Assembly (NCBI GenBank): GCA_022496185.1
Contig: WTXG01000026.1
Span: 124,001 to 188,000, forward strand
Direction of reading: 5' to 3'
Length of the DNA stretch: 64,000 nucleotides
Origin: Multifurca ochricompacta
Lineage: Eukaryota > Basidiomycota > Agaricomycetes > Russulales > Russulaceae
The first letter of the stretch is position 1, and each line of letters starts with the position of its first letter. The notes under the pieces are model-generated. The model worked only from the letters and a program-made list of their open reading frames with translations, was not told the origin of the DNA and searched no databases. The translations under genes were made by a program, and so were the position numbers. This document shows positions 1-9,712 of the stretch, one piece after another.

Positions 1-441
1 ATAGACCGGGCCCCCATAGACAGGGCCATCTTTCTTCATACATCCAGCGACATCCATTCCTCCATTGGTGTAGAATATATATTTGGCGATGGCGACAGCC
101 CCGTCAGCCATGGTGATTTCAAGGGGGAAGTATGTCGATGAATTGGGGTTGTTGGTAAAGAACGGGAACTCCGGTACCTTGTCATCCAACTCCATACCCA
201 ATAGGTCATTTGGGTGCGGTTCTTCGCTGTGCTCGAAGTCGTCATTTGGGTTCAGAGACTGGTTCTTAACCCAGGCCTCAGCAGCTTCATAATCAATAGG
301 GGAGGAGGGACGTGTGGAGGGATGAGCAGAAGGGAAGTTTTCAACCACTACAGTGGTGGTGGTGAAGGCATTGATGGCAGCATTGGCAGCAACAAAAGAC
401 ATGATAGACTGGATGGTGTTAGAACGTTGCTGAGAGAGCAT
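1..441 (-). CDS. Gypsy accessory ORF3, copy A (partial)
   Basis: This open frame follows the chromodomain end of pol and continues past the left edge. It starts at an ATG at 441 (MLSQQ...) and matches the ORF3 of copy B residue by residue with scattered substitutions, including the segments FPLEITMADG and YTNGGMDVAGCMKKDGPVYG. In the visible part it has no stop, and unlike copy B it has no frameshift. The part that would hold zinc knuckles is outside the window. The role is unknown. Conservation of the frame in two independently decaying copies suggests a protein used by the element. It is not an envelope protein: no signal peptide or membrane span is visible. Confidence 0.6.
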   Translation of the reverse strand, partial: MLSQQRSNTIQSIMSFVAANAAINAFTTTTVVVENFPSAHPSTRPSSPIDYEAAEAWVKNQSLNPNDDFEHSEEPHPNDLLGMELDDKVPEFPFFTNNPNSSTYFPLEITMADGAVAIAKYIFYTNGGMDVAGCMKKDGPVYGGPVY

Positions 442-2695
442 GTACTGGGGGAATCGATGGGGTCTAGGGGCATTCCTTTTTAAGCGTTCTTAGGCGCTTC
501 TGGGTGTTGGATGTGGAACTCCGAGATAAGGGCTGGAGCAGAGATATCCCCAGCTGGTTCCCACGAATTGTCGGAGTCTGGGAATCCCTTCCACTTGATT
601 AGGTAGTACAGTTTGCACCCTCGGCCTTGTTGCTTGGAGTCTAGAATACGCTCCACTTCCCATTCTTCTTCACCATCGATAAGGTCAGGCGGGGGTCTCG
701 GGAAGTTCTCTCCATGAATGGAGGTTTCCTTGTAAGGGGTCAGAAGCTTGGCATGGAAGACTGGGTGGATCTTCCATTTCGGTGGCAGCTGCAGTTCATA
801 GGACATGTCTGACAGCTTCCTTGTGATCTGGAAGGGTCCGTGACGTCAGGGTGCTAATTTGGCCAAAGGGTGTGACGTGTGAATGTTCCTGCCCTTGAGC
901 CATACCCAGTCATTGGTCTGATAAGGTGTGAATGTGCTTGGCTGTGCTGCCAGAAGCTGTTGTGCCTTTACTAGATTTTCATTGGCTGATTGCCGCAGTT
1001 CTTCCCATTGGCTTATCTGTTTGGTTACTGACAGGACGTTGATGGGCTTATCTGTCCATGTGGTGCATGGAGTCCAGCCCATGATAAGGGAGAAAGGGGT
1101 GGCTTTTGTTGTTCTGTTGGGCCATGAGTTATGAGCAAATTCCGCAGTCGACAGCCATCCTGCCCAGTCATCCTGCCTGCCATTGCACCAAAACCGGAGA
1201 TACTGTTCTAACCATTGGTTTGTCTGCTCAGACTGTCCGTCCGTCTGTGGATGGTAGGCTGTAGAGATATTCTGTGTAATGTCCAATGTTTTGCATAGGG
1301 CCCTCGCAAATGCCGATGTAAAACGGGTATCTCGGTCAGAGATGATCTTCTTAGGGAGTCCGTAGTGATGGTATACATGGTCCAGGTATAGTTTTGCCAC
1401 TCCTTCAGCTGTGATAGTTTCGTTACAGGGAATGAAGAGGGCCGCTTTGGAGCAATCATGGTCTGTAATTGTAAGGATAGTGTTGAAACCTTGTGACTTG
1501 GGCAGCTTGACGATGAAGTCCATGGCAATGGTCTGGAAAGGAGTCGATGCAGTGGGGGTGATGGGGTGCATTGGTGGGACTTTCGGGTGCGTGTTCACCT
1601 TGTTTGCTTGACACGATGCACATCCTTGTACGTAATTTTCAACGTCCTTTTTCATATTGGGCCACCAATAGTCTCTTTTGGCCAGGGCATAGGTGTTGGC
1701 GATGCCCAGATGGCCAGCAGAGGGAAGGTCGTGATGAAAATGGATCACCCCCCTCTTAATGTTGTCACCACCGGTGACAATGAGTCGATCCCCATCTTTC
1801 CACCAAAGACCGCTGATTTTCTTCAGGTTGTGAGCATCGGCCCATGATAGGCACAGGTCTTGGTTCATATTTTGGGAAACTTGTGCCCAAAGGTCCATGT
1901 CATGGAGACTGACTATGGCCGCTTTTGTAAATACCTCCTCTGGGAGGACAGTGATGTCATTATTGTTGTCCTCCCCTGTGTGCATATCTGGCCTGCGTGA
2001 CAGTGCATCTGCTCTAGTATTTTGGCTCCCAGCAATGTGTCTCAACGTGAAGTTATATTCCTCTAACTCCAAGACCTCTCACACCATGCGTCGACTGATT
2101 TTATGGGGTTCTTTCCAATATAATAGGTTGGAATGGTCAGTGTGGATGATGGTTTTATGTGGGGTTCCTGCCAGGTAGGGTTGCCAGTGTCGCAATGCCT
2201 TGACTATGGCTAAGAGCTCCCTATCCCAGATGTCATAGTTCCTTTCGGCTGGGGAGAAGGTTTCGGAGTAGTATGCCACTGGGTGAAGTATTTGTGCGGC
2301 ATCTCTCTGGTATAATACTGCCCCATTCGCAAAGTGAGAGGTGTCCACTTCTACTTCAAAGGGGTGGCTCAGATCTGGTTGGATAAGTACTGGTTCTGAG
2401 CCGACAAGGTTCCTAATTTGTTCGAATGCCTGCTGTTGAGCTACACCCCAGTACCATGGTACATCCTTTTTCAGCAGGTCGTTCAATGGTCGCACTATGC
2501 CTGAGAACCCCTTGACGAATCATTGGTAAAAGTTGCAGAATCCAATGAATGATCGGACATCCTTGACGCAGGTTGGCACAGGCCACTCCCGGATTCCTTG
2601 TACTTTAATGGGATCCATGCGCACTTGTCCTCCTTCCAAGATAACTCCTAAATACTCAACGCTCCATTGTTCGAAAGAGCATTTGGCAGGCTTGA

Positions 2696-3859
2696 TGTTA
2701 CATCCGGTGTGGGACATTCCACACGACTTGTGTGACAGCGTGATATGCGGGTTCAGATAAGAGACCAATGAGATCTCTTGGAGTCTTTAGAGGTAACAAG
2801 TCAAAGTCAAAGGGGCTGTACCCTAAGACGATGTTAAGCGGGGAGATGCCGAAAGCACTGAGACAACTGAGCTCAAAGATCAAAGGTGTTACGTCCGGTG
2901 CAGGACGTTCCACACGACTTGTGTGACAGCGTAGTTCGTGGAGTCAGATAAGAAACCAATAAGGCTTCTTGGAGTGTAAGGAGGATGAGTCAAAGTCAAA
3001 GGGACGCTTCCCTAAGACGATGTTGAGTGGAGAAGTGCCAAAAGCACTCGAGACAACTAAGTCAGAGATCAAAGGAGACGTCCAGAAGACAGGCACCGAT
3101 GTATTCAATAAGTCAAGTCTGAGGTCTACAGGGTAGCTACAGCGGACTTATATACGTAACTCAGTGGGCGTCTACGAGATAAGGGTACAGAGTCAGATGG
3201 GCCCAAATATACGAAAGCGGAGGGCGTAAAGCCTAGCTTCTGATAGGGTACTAAGTAAGTGTCCGGTCGTATGATAAGAGATAAGAGATAAGAGTCAAAC
3301 ATAAACAACGCGAGGCAAACAGAGGCAAAGTCAGTCACGGGGAAGGAAGTAGAGCACGTGACGGATCCCACGATGGAGACGTGATCTGGTAGTGTAGGGT
3401 AGGCGGCAAAGAAGGGTTGTCGTTGGGTAGGAAGAAAAAGACGGGAAGAGACGGGGTTTGTAACAAAAGGGGAGTCCAGAAGACAAACACCAATGTATTC
3501 AATAAGTTGAGTCTGAGCTTTACAGTGTAACTATAGCTGACTTATATACATAAGGAGGTGAGCATCTATTGATAAGAATCACGGAGTCAAGTGGGCCCAA
3601 ATATCTGGAAGTGGAGGGCATAAAGCCTGGCTTCTACTGATAGGGAATTAAGTAAATGTCCGGTCGTACGATAAGAAGATAAGAGATAAGTAAAGGGATC
3701 AGTAGGTAAACATAAGCAAACAGGCGAGTCACGGGGATGGACAGAGAGCATGTGACGGATCCCACGATGGGGACGTGATCTGGTAGTGAAGTGTGGGCAG
3801 TAGGGAAGGGTCATCGTTGGGTAAGAAAAAGAACACAGGAAGGGATGGGGTTTGTAACA
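2696..3859 (-). repeat. Solo gypsy LTR inserted in copy A pol (itself interrupted)
   Basis: A TGTTAC...GTAACA LTR of the same family as the element's own LTRs, about 580 bp once the inner insertion is removed. It is flanked by the perfect 5-bp duplication CTTGA (2691-2695 and 3860-3864), so it arrived as a full element in the reverse transcriptase region and then recombined down to one LTR. It interrupts pol after the YMDD motif. Confidence 0.92.
2887..3465 (-). repeat. Inner solo LTR nested in the solo LTR
   Basis: A second 579-bp TGTTAC...GTAACA LTR in the same orientation, flanked by the perfect duplication AAAGG (2882-2886 and 3466-3470). It is nearly the exact reverse complement of the solo LTR at 13697-14274, so these two copies are close relatives within a distinct LTR subfamily. 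Confidence 0.93.
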
Positions 3860-5124
3860 CTTGAGATATAGGTCGTGTTTGCGCAATATGTCCAACACCT
3901 GATGCACGCAACTTCGATGATGGTCCAAGTTATCTGGAGTAGCTACTAAGATGTCATCCATATAGACCACTACTTCTCCCGTGAGAATAAGGTCGTGGAA
4001 GATGTGGTTCATCATAGACTGAAATGTCGCTGGCGAGTTCATGAGACCAAAAAACATGACATCGGGTTCGAACAATCCTTGATTCGTTTTGAACGCCGCC
4101 TTGCACTGGTCACCTTCCTTGATTCTAACATAGTTGTAACCCCATCGCATGTCCATCTTTGAGAAGAGGGACTTATCCCTCATAGTGTCAATGAGCTCAG
4201 AGATGAGCGGCAGGGGGTAGGCGTTTTTCACAGTGTATGCATTAATTCGCCAATAATCCTGAACCGGTCGCAGCTTGCCATCCTTCTTTTTGATGAAGAA
4301 GAAGGGCGAGGCATACTGTGACTTGGATGGGTGAATGTATCCTTTTGCCAAATGTTCTTCAAGGAATTCCATTAGTGCTACCTGCTCGGACTGGGACAGT
4401 GGATAGATTTTGCAATCTATTGCTGTTGGCGTATCAGGGAGTAGGTCTATGGCGTGGTCCCATGGCCTGGAGGGTGGAAAACGCTGGGATTCTTCTTCAG
4501 AAAACACCTTCCAATGCCAATGGTAGGTACTCGGCACTACGTCACTGTATGTCCTTTCTGTCTGCCCTTGTATTGCTTTTTGGGCTAGCTCCGATGCTTT
4601 GGTGACATAACAGCGACTTGGGTCTTCTTCTTCTGTACTTGTGGCTTTTATTGTCAGATGTCTGACTGCATAATCATAGCCTATTGACGTAATGATGGTG
4701 GGATATGATTCTTTATCCATTGTCGCATCAGCCCAGTTGATCTTGGGTTCGAATGCGGCGAGCCACGGGTACCCCAGAATAAGATCTTCGTCTCCTAGAT
4801 CCATAACTAGGAAGTGAATGTTTTTCATAACCTCTCCAACCTGAACCCTCAGATCCGTATAGTGAGTGATCTTTCCAGCGCGATTGGCCATCCCGTCAAT
4901 ATTCCAAATGTTTTTCTCTTGGGGAAGTGCCAGCCATCCCAAACCCATTGTTCTGATTAATCGTGGGTGAATAAAATTGTCTGTGGCTCCGGAGTCCACT
5001 AGAATGTCTCGATCGGCTGTCCTCTGTGTAGTTTCAAAATGGACTGGTATTTTTAATGACTTGAATTGACTAGCATACACAGAGGTAACATGGAGTGCTC
5101 GTGCCCAGGCCGATGGGTTTGAGC

Positions 5125-6638
5125 CTAACAAAAATCCTTCTTTGCAAACGCCTTCTCTACCAGTATGGCGCGCACTTCCTCACTCTCCTTCATCATGTTA
5201 GCCCATATATCCTGAGCCTTTTCTTCTTTCAACCGCTTATCCACAGTAGGTGGGTTATTCTGAATAGGATGTTCTGGTGCTACGGTGGCGGCGGCGACTC
5301 ATACTCCCTTCTTGGGGCAGTCTCGAGACATATGTCCCAATGCTCTGCAGCGGAAGCAGCGTCCTTCTTTCATGAGGGTCTGCCGCTCGTCCTCTGTAAG
5401 TGCTGCTCGAGCCTGGGCCCGATCTGCAGAGGTATCCATAGTGTTTGGGTCCCACTGAGCATGCTGGGCGGGCTTTACTCCGAAGGCTGCCTTCCACTGG
5501 TCTCGGGTTTTTCCTTTCTTGGTGTCAACTCCAAACTGCGTCTGGAAATCGAGGTAGTCTTGTTGTTGCCATTGAGCGGCATCGACCCAAGTGTCCCAGT
5601 CATGAGGATGGTGAAATTGGATAATGTTTTTGACCAGGGGGTTAGGCAGACCTTGTGAAAAGAGGTCTAATGTCGCCTCTTCATCAGTGTCATAGCCGGC
5701 CCTATTGGCTAGACTTCTGAACTTGGCTACATATGCGTCAAGTTCTCCCTTCTCCATTCTGAGGGACTTTAGTTCCCGGGCTGCTTTCTGTTTGGCCTGC
5801 CTGTCTGTGAATGCATCCTTAAACCTCTTGGCTATGGTCTCCCAAAGACCTTCACTTGTAGTTCGGCGCCCACTCTCAACCTGCTCATTTAGCCACTCCA
5901 GTTGTTCCATTGTCCAATCATCCACAGCATCCCCTTGGATCAGGGACAGAAACAAATTGGCCCGTTGAAACGGGTTGACAATTTGTGGGACATCATGATT
6001 GAAGTTTTTGAACATCGTGAACTCCAACATGAACTTCTTGCTTTGTGAGCGATCCCCAGTAAATGTTTGGGGCAACACTCCCGACAATCGTCCAGAAGGG
6101 GGGGGATGTTTGGTGGTGGTGCCACAGGGGCTGGTGGGGCGGGGTCTGGGAGTTGAGCAGCAATGGTAGACATGAGTTGGTAGGATGGGGTGACAGTGTC
6201 TGTGGATTGTAGGGATATCTGGGGAGTTGTCAAAGCAGGGGCTCTGATCGTGACAACTGCGGGTGCAACCGGAAACGTAGTCTCTGCTAATGCCGGTGCT
6301 TCTTCTTCACTGGGTTCTTCTATGTACTCCTCTGGTTCGGAGTCCGTGACAATAGCCAGGGGATTTTCTCTCCACGGGCCTAATCCAAATTTGGGTGGGG
6401 CAGGTCCTGTAGTGACCCAAGAGTGTCGGCTGTCCGAGTATCAGATGCGATACCAAACTCTCTTTTCATCGTCATATTCTACCGGTTGGTATCTTCCATT
6501 GTGATAGACGTAGTATCCAAACTCGGACTCAAAGTCTTTCCAGGTGGCAGAGCCAAGTACTTGCTGTGAAAGATTATGCTCATCTCTGCATTCAATAAGT
6601 TCTTCCCAGAAGAGGGTCTGACTGCGGCTGGAAGCCAC
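5125..6638 (-). pseudogene. Gypsy gag, copy A, decayed
   Basis: The frame begins with the same ASSRSQTLF segment as copy B, and as in copy B the first codon is GTG, not ATG. A TGA at 6441-6443 replaces the arginine of RIRYSD, a frameshift falls between about 6233 and 6087, and a second TGA at 5299-5301 replaces the arginine after CPKKGV. The retroviral-type gag helical domain (about 5640-6080) and a CCHC knuckle (CFRCRALGHMSRDC, near 5320-5365) remain readable. The frame closes at TAG 5125-5127, just past the run GATTTTTG where a -1 shift would enter pol. Nucleocapsid role inferred from the family. Confidence 0.88.
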
Positions 6639-6644
6639 TGTGAG

Positions 6645-6655
6645 AGACTCGACTT
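6645..6655 (-). promoter_or_regulatory. Self-priming primer-binding site, copy A
   Basis: Two bases inside the 5' LTR the minus strand reads AAGTCGAGTCT, the perfect complement of AGACTCGACTT in the LTR 34 nt after the TATA box. The same pairing and spacing occur in copy B. This matches the Tf1/sushi mechanism in which the mRNA 5' end folds back to prime reverse transcription. The mechanism is inferred; the complementarity is seen. Confidence 0.7.
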
Positions 6656-6657
6656 GA

Positions 6658-7249
6658 TGTTACGTCCGGTGTGAGACGTCCTGCACGACTTGTGTGACAG
6701 CTTTGTACATTCGTTCAGATAAGAGATCAATAGGACCCCTTGGAGTTCAAATGGATGAGTCAAAGTCAAAGGGGCTGCTCCCTAGTGACAATGTTAAGCA
6801 GAAAGTGCCAAAAGCACTGAGATGATCGAGTCAAAGGTTTCAAGGGGAAGTCCAGAAGACAAACACCGATGTATTCAATAAGTCGAGTCTGAGGTCTACA
6901 ATGTAGTTACAGCAGACTTATATACATAATCGAATGGGCATCTATAGATAAGATAACAGAGTCAAGTGGGCCCAAATATACGGAAGCGGACGGCGTAAAG
7001 TCGGGCTTCTGATAGGGTATTAAGTAAGTGTCCGAACGTAAAGATAAGGAGATAACGAGATAAGAGAAAAGAGAGCAAACATAGGTATACAGTATGTCAA
7101 CAAGTCCAAAGCAAGTCATGGGGACGGGAGTAAGGCATGTGATGGGTCCCAGGACAGGGACATGATCATGAAGTGCAGAGTGGGCGGCAAGGACGGGTTG
7201 CTATTGGGGAGGTGGAAGAAAATGGGGTTGCTTGGCAGGGATTGTAACA
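6658..7249 (-). repeat. 5' LTR of copy A
   Basis: 592-bp LTR with TG/CA ends (TGTTACAATC... to ...GACGTAACATC on the minus strand). It contains a TATATAAG box and, 34 nt downstream, the 11-mer AGACTCGACTT (plus-strand 6880-6890) complementary to the site just past the LTR. It diverges clearly from copy B's LTRs, consistent with an older insertion. Confidence 0.9.
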
Positions 7250-7508
7250 TTACCACAATAAACAGAGGCCCCACAGTCTAGACAGTTCTAGACCAAGTGG
7301 AGCTGCTATCAAGATAAGAGGAGTCCAGCCTAGAAGGTTCTAGGTAAGTGGAGCTCTAGATAAGGGCCCAGATTGGGCCATGGCCAATTTTAGCACAGAA
7401 CCACATGTATCAGTAGATAGACGTGTTCCAGACCAAAGGGCCAGACTACATATCAGTTATCTACTCCACAGTGACATCATTATGACATCACACTGTGGGA
7501 GTATGATC
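7250..7508 (+). repeat. Upstream fragment of the older 0.9-kb LTR (family 2)
   Basis: This stretch between the two gypsy copies is the inverted counterpart of 17636-17890, with a few mismatches and small indels. It is the U3 part of a plus-strand LTR whose downstream part resumes at 18090-18536. It was split by the minus-strand solo LTR 17183-18089 and then by gypsy copy B. Its 5' start lies beyond copy A, outside the window. Confidence 0.8.
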
Positions 7509-7829
7509 TGTTACGAACCCCGTCTCTTCCTGTCTTTTTCTTCTTACCCAACGACGACCCCTCCTTGCCACCTACTCTTCACTACCAGATCATGTCTCCA
7601 TCGTGGGATCCCTCACGTGCCCTGCTCCCTTCCCCGTGACTGTCTTTGTTTCTGTTTGTATCGCTGTACTTCTGTTTGGCCCACCGTTGCTTATCTCTTA
7701 TCCCTTATCTTTATGACCAGACACTTACTTAATTCCCTATCAGAAGCGAGGCTTTACACCCTCCGCTTTCGTATATTCGGGCCCACATGACTCTAGGTTA
7801 TCTTATCTTTAGACGCCCACTCGATTACG

Positions 7830-7874
7830 TATATAAGCCCACTGTAGCTACCTTGTAGACCTCAGACTCGACTT
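7830..7874 (+). promoter_or_regulatory. LTR promoter: TATA box and self-primer sequence
   Basis: TATATAAG at 7830-7837 is followed 34 nt later by AGACTCGACTT (7864-7874), where a polymerase II transcript would be expected to begin. The same 34-nt spacing recurs in the 3' LTR (16908 and 16942) and in copy A. The 11-mer pairs perfectly with 9696-9706. Confidence 0.7.
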
Positions 7875-8097
7875 ATTGAATACAGTGGGTCAAAAAACTG
7901 TCCCGATGTTTGCACCATTTCTAGTATTCACTCTATAGCACCTCAGCATTTAGGAATCTGGTTATGGTGTGGCTGTATGTCTGAACGCCCTGCTTCCTGG
8001 CTACCATGCCCAATTTGGATCAAAGACATTGGCCATGATATAAGCATTTTATGATCAAATCAAATCAATCAATCATCGGGACAGTTTTTTGACCCAC

Positions 8098-8745
8098 ATT
8101 TTAAATCCACTATCTGCCCAATTACTCCTTTTTTTCACCCCTTTTTGCCTTGGTAACTCCTTGAATCCTTTTATTCATCCTTTCTATAACCTTTTGCCAT
8201 CATTCTGGTGCATTTTTATTCCACTCCTCCACCACCCTCTCCCACAACTCAGGTATCCCCTTGACTGGTTAAGAACCTTCTTCAGATCCACCCAGAGGTG
8301 TCCAATGGGGCTAATATTTCAAGGGATTGGGCTATCCATACCAGGCTTCAATATTCCTGTCTTAAAACTGCTGGTTTGCCTTCTTGGAATTGTGTTTTGG
8401 GTCATTGTCCCACTGAAACATGGTTTCACCCTCCACCATTTCTTACTTTTCAAACCTTTCCACCACTCCGCCATCCAAAATATCACAGTACTGGCATGGA
8501 TTCATGATCCCCTAAACCCCTGTAAGCATTCCTAGTCCATTCCACCCCATACAAGACCAATACCATAAGTTCTTCCTCCTCCATGCTTGACTGTCAGGGT
8601 GGTGGTTCTGTCAGAGGGTGGTTCTCCCTTATTTTTCCCAAGTGTAGCTCCTTCTGTCTGAACCAATTCTGTTCATTATAGTCTCACCTGACCACAAGAT
8701 CCTTTTTGAGTCATCCACTGTCCAATTTTCATGGTAACCACTCTC
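8098..8745 (-). pseudogene. Tc1 transposase C-terminal remnant (left arm plus centre)
   Basis: Read from the unique centre leftwards, the minus strand gives WTVDDSKRILWSGET, the region of the first catalytic Asp in Tc1 transposases (here SGE where SDE is usual), then TLTVKHGGGRT, then a DNDPKHNSKK segment holding the second catalytic Asp, then the final helix region before the terminal repeat. Several stops and frame changes break it. Continuity from centre into this arm shows that the left arm is the original orientation. Confidence 0.75.
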
Positions 8746-9262
8746 TGACAGAACCACCACCCTGACAGTCAAGCATGGAGGAGGAAGAACTTATGGTATT
8801 GGTCTTGTATGAGGTGGAATGGACTAGGAATGCTTACAGGGGTTTAGGGGATCATAAATCCATGCCAGTACTGTGATATTTTGGATGGCGGAGTGGTGGA
8901 AAGGTTTGAAAAGTAAGAAATGGTGGAGGGTGAAACCATGTTTCAGTGGGACAATGACCCAAAACACAATTCCAAGAAGGCAAACCAGCAGTTTTAAGAC
9001 AGGAATATTGAAGCCTGGTATGGATAGCCCAATCCCTTGAAATATTAGCCCCATTGGACACCTCTGGGTGGATCTGAAGAAGGTTCTTAACCAGTCAAGG
9101 GGATACCTGAGTTGTGGGAGAGGGTGGTGGAGGAGTGGAATAAAAATGCACCAGAATGATGGCAAAAGGTTATAGAAAGGATGAATAAAAGGATTCAAGG
9201 AGTTACCAAGGCAAAAAGGGGTGAAAAAAAGGAGTAATTGGGCAGATAGTGGATTTAAAATG
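8744..9262 (+). pseudogene. Inverted duplicate of the Tc1 transposase remnant (right arm)
   Basis: This arm repeats the TVKHGGG and DNDPKHNSKK coding of the left arm (the latter at about 8947-8980), but reads on the plus strand, followed by WQKVIERMNKRIQGVTKAKR (near 9160-9230), the usual C-terminal Tc1 segment. It replaces the N-terminal half of the gene. Only a few substitutions separate the arms. Confidence 0.75.
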
Positions 9263-9693
9263 TGGGTCAAAAAACTGTCCCGATGATTGATTGATTTGAT
9301 TTGATCATAAATTGCTTATATCATGGCCAATGTCTTTGATCCAAATTGGGCATGGTAGCCAGGAAGCAGGGCGTTCAGACATACAGCCACACCATAACCA
9401 GATTCCTAAATGCTGAGGTGCTATAGAGTGAATACTAGAAATGGTGCAAACATCGGGACAGTTTTTTGACCCACTGTACATTGGTGCTTGTCTTCTGGAC
9501 TCCCCCTTTGTCTCTTGATGTCTGCCTGTCTCAGTGCTTTCGGCACTTTCTGCTCAACATCGTCTCAGAGTACAGCCTCTTTGACTTTGACTTGTAACCT
9601 CTAAACTCCAAGGGATCTTATTGGTCTCTTATCCGAACCCACTTAGCACGCTGTCACACAAGTCATGTGGAACGTCCCGCACTGGACGTAACA

Positions 9694-9706
9694 TCAAGTC
9701 GAGTCT
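9694..9706 (+). promoter_or_regulatory. Self-priming primer-binding site, copy B
   Basis: The LTR ends at 9693 (...GTAACA). After TC, the sequence AAGTCGAGTCT (9696-9706) is exactly complementary to 7864-7874 near the predicted mRNA start. The match is exactly 11 nt and mismatches on both sides. In Tf1 of fission yeast an 11-nt 5' mRNA end primes at the same place. No tRNA-like PBS was noticed here. Confidence 0.72.
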
Positions 9707-9712
9707 CTCATC

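Larger units (their letters stand above)
480..5131 (-). pseudogene. Gypsy pol, copy A (PR-RT-RH-IN-chromodomain), disrupted
   Basis: In order from the right: aspartic protease (DSGATDNF, near 4975), reverse transcriptase with VVYMDDILVAT near 3960, nested solo LTRs (2696-3859), RT end and connection, RNase H (near 2100-2450), zinc-binding and core integrase (YHPQTDGQSEQTNQW near 1240), and a C-terminal chromodomain (EEEWEVERIL...YLIKWKGFPDSDNSWEP, about 540-660). Removing the LTR insertion and its 5-bp duplication leaves all pieces in one frame. In-frame TGA stops lie at 2520-2522, 2079-2081 and 846-848; each aligns with an arginine in copy B. The chromodomain would direct integration toward modified chromatin in an intact relative. 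Non-functional here. Confidence 0.92.
1..7249 (-). mobile_element. Ty3/gypsy chromovirus copy A, 5' portion (runs off left edge)
   Basis: Minus-strand LTR retrotransposon read from its 5' LTR (6658-7249) through gag, protease, reverse transcriptase, RNase H, integrase, chromodomain and a third ORF cut by the window edge. Layout and sequence match the complete plus-strand copy B (7509-17175). Gag and pol carry five in-frame TGA codons, gag also has at least one frameshift, and pol is split by a nested pair of solo LTRs, so the copy cannot act on its own. Its right end abuts an older LTR fragment; TTACC at 7250-7254 is the expected 5-bp target duplication, but the other end lies outside the window. 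The integrase-chromodomain order places it in the chromovirus branch. Confidence 0.93.
7883..9476. mobile_element. Palindromic Tc1/mariner-type element
   Basis: A 1594-bp insertion with termini CAGTGGGTCAAAAAACTG and TA on each side (7881-7882, 9477-9478). The left about 735 bp and right about 735 bp are near-identical inverted copies around a unique centre of about 125 bp (roughly 8617-8743). Each arm begins with a unit of about 215 bp that has the terminal motif again, inverted, at its inner edge (near 8074-8097 and 9262-9285). The arms carry the C-terminal half of a Tc1-type transposase. The N-terminal DNA-binding half is absent, so it could move only if transposase came from elsewhere. 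Confidence 0.9.
7509..9693 (+). repeat. 5' LTR of copy B, split by a Tc1-like element
   Basis: LTR sequence 7509-7882 and 9477-9693 (about 590 bp in total) matches the 3' LTR 16587-17175. The intruding element lies between, at a TA dinucleotide in the segment TTATTGAATACATCGG, giving TA on both sides. Confidence 0.94.

Noticed and set aside
8089..9270. Two identical 148-residue open frames in opposite orientation inside the Tc1 palindrome, and a 69-residue pair beside them
   Set aside because: They are antisense to the transposase remnant and identical only because the arms are inverted copies.
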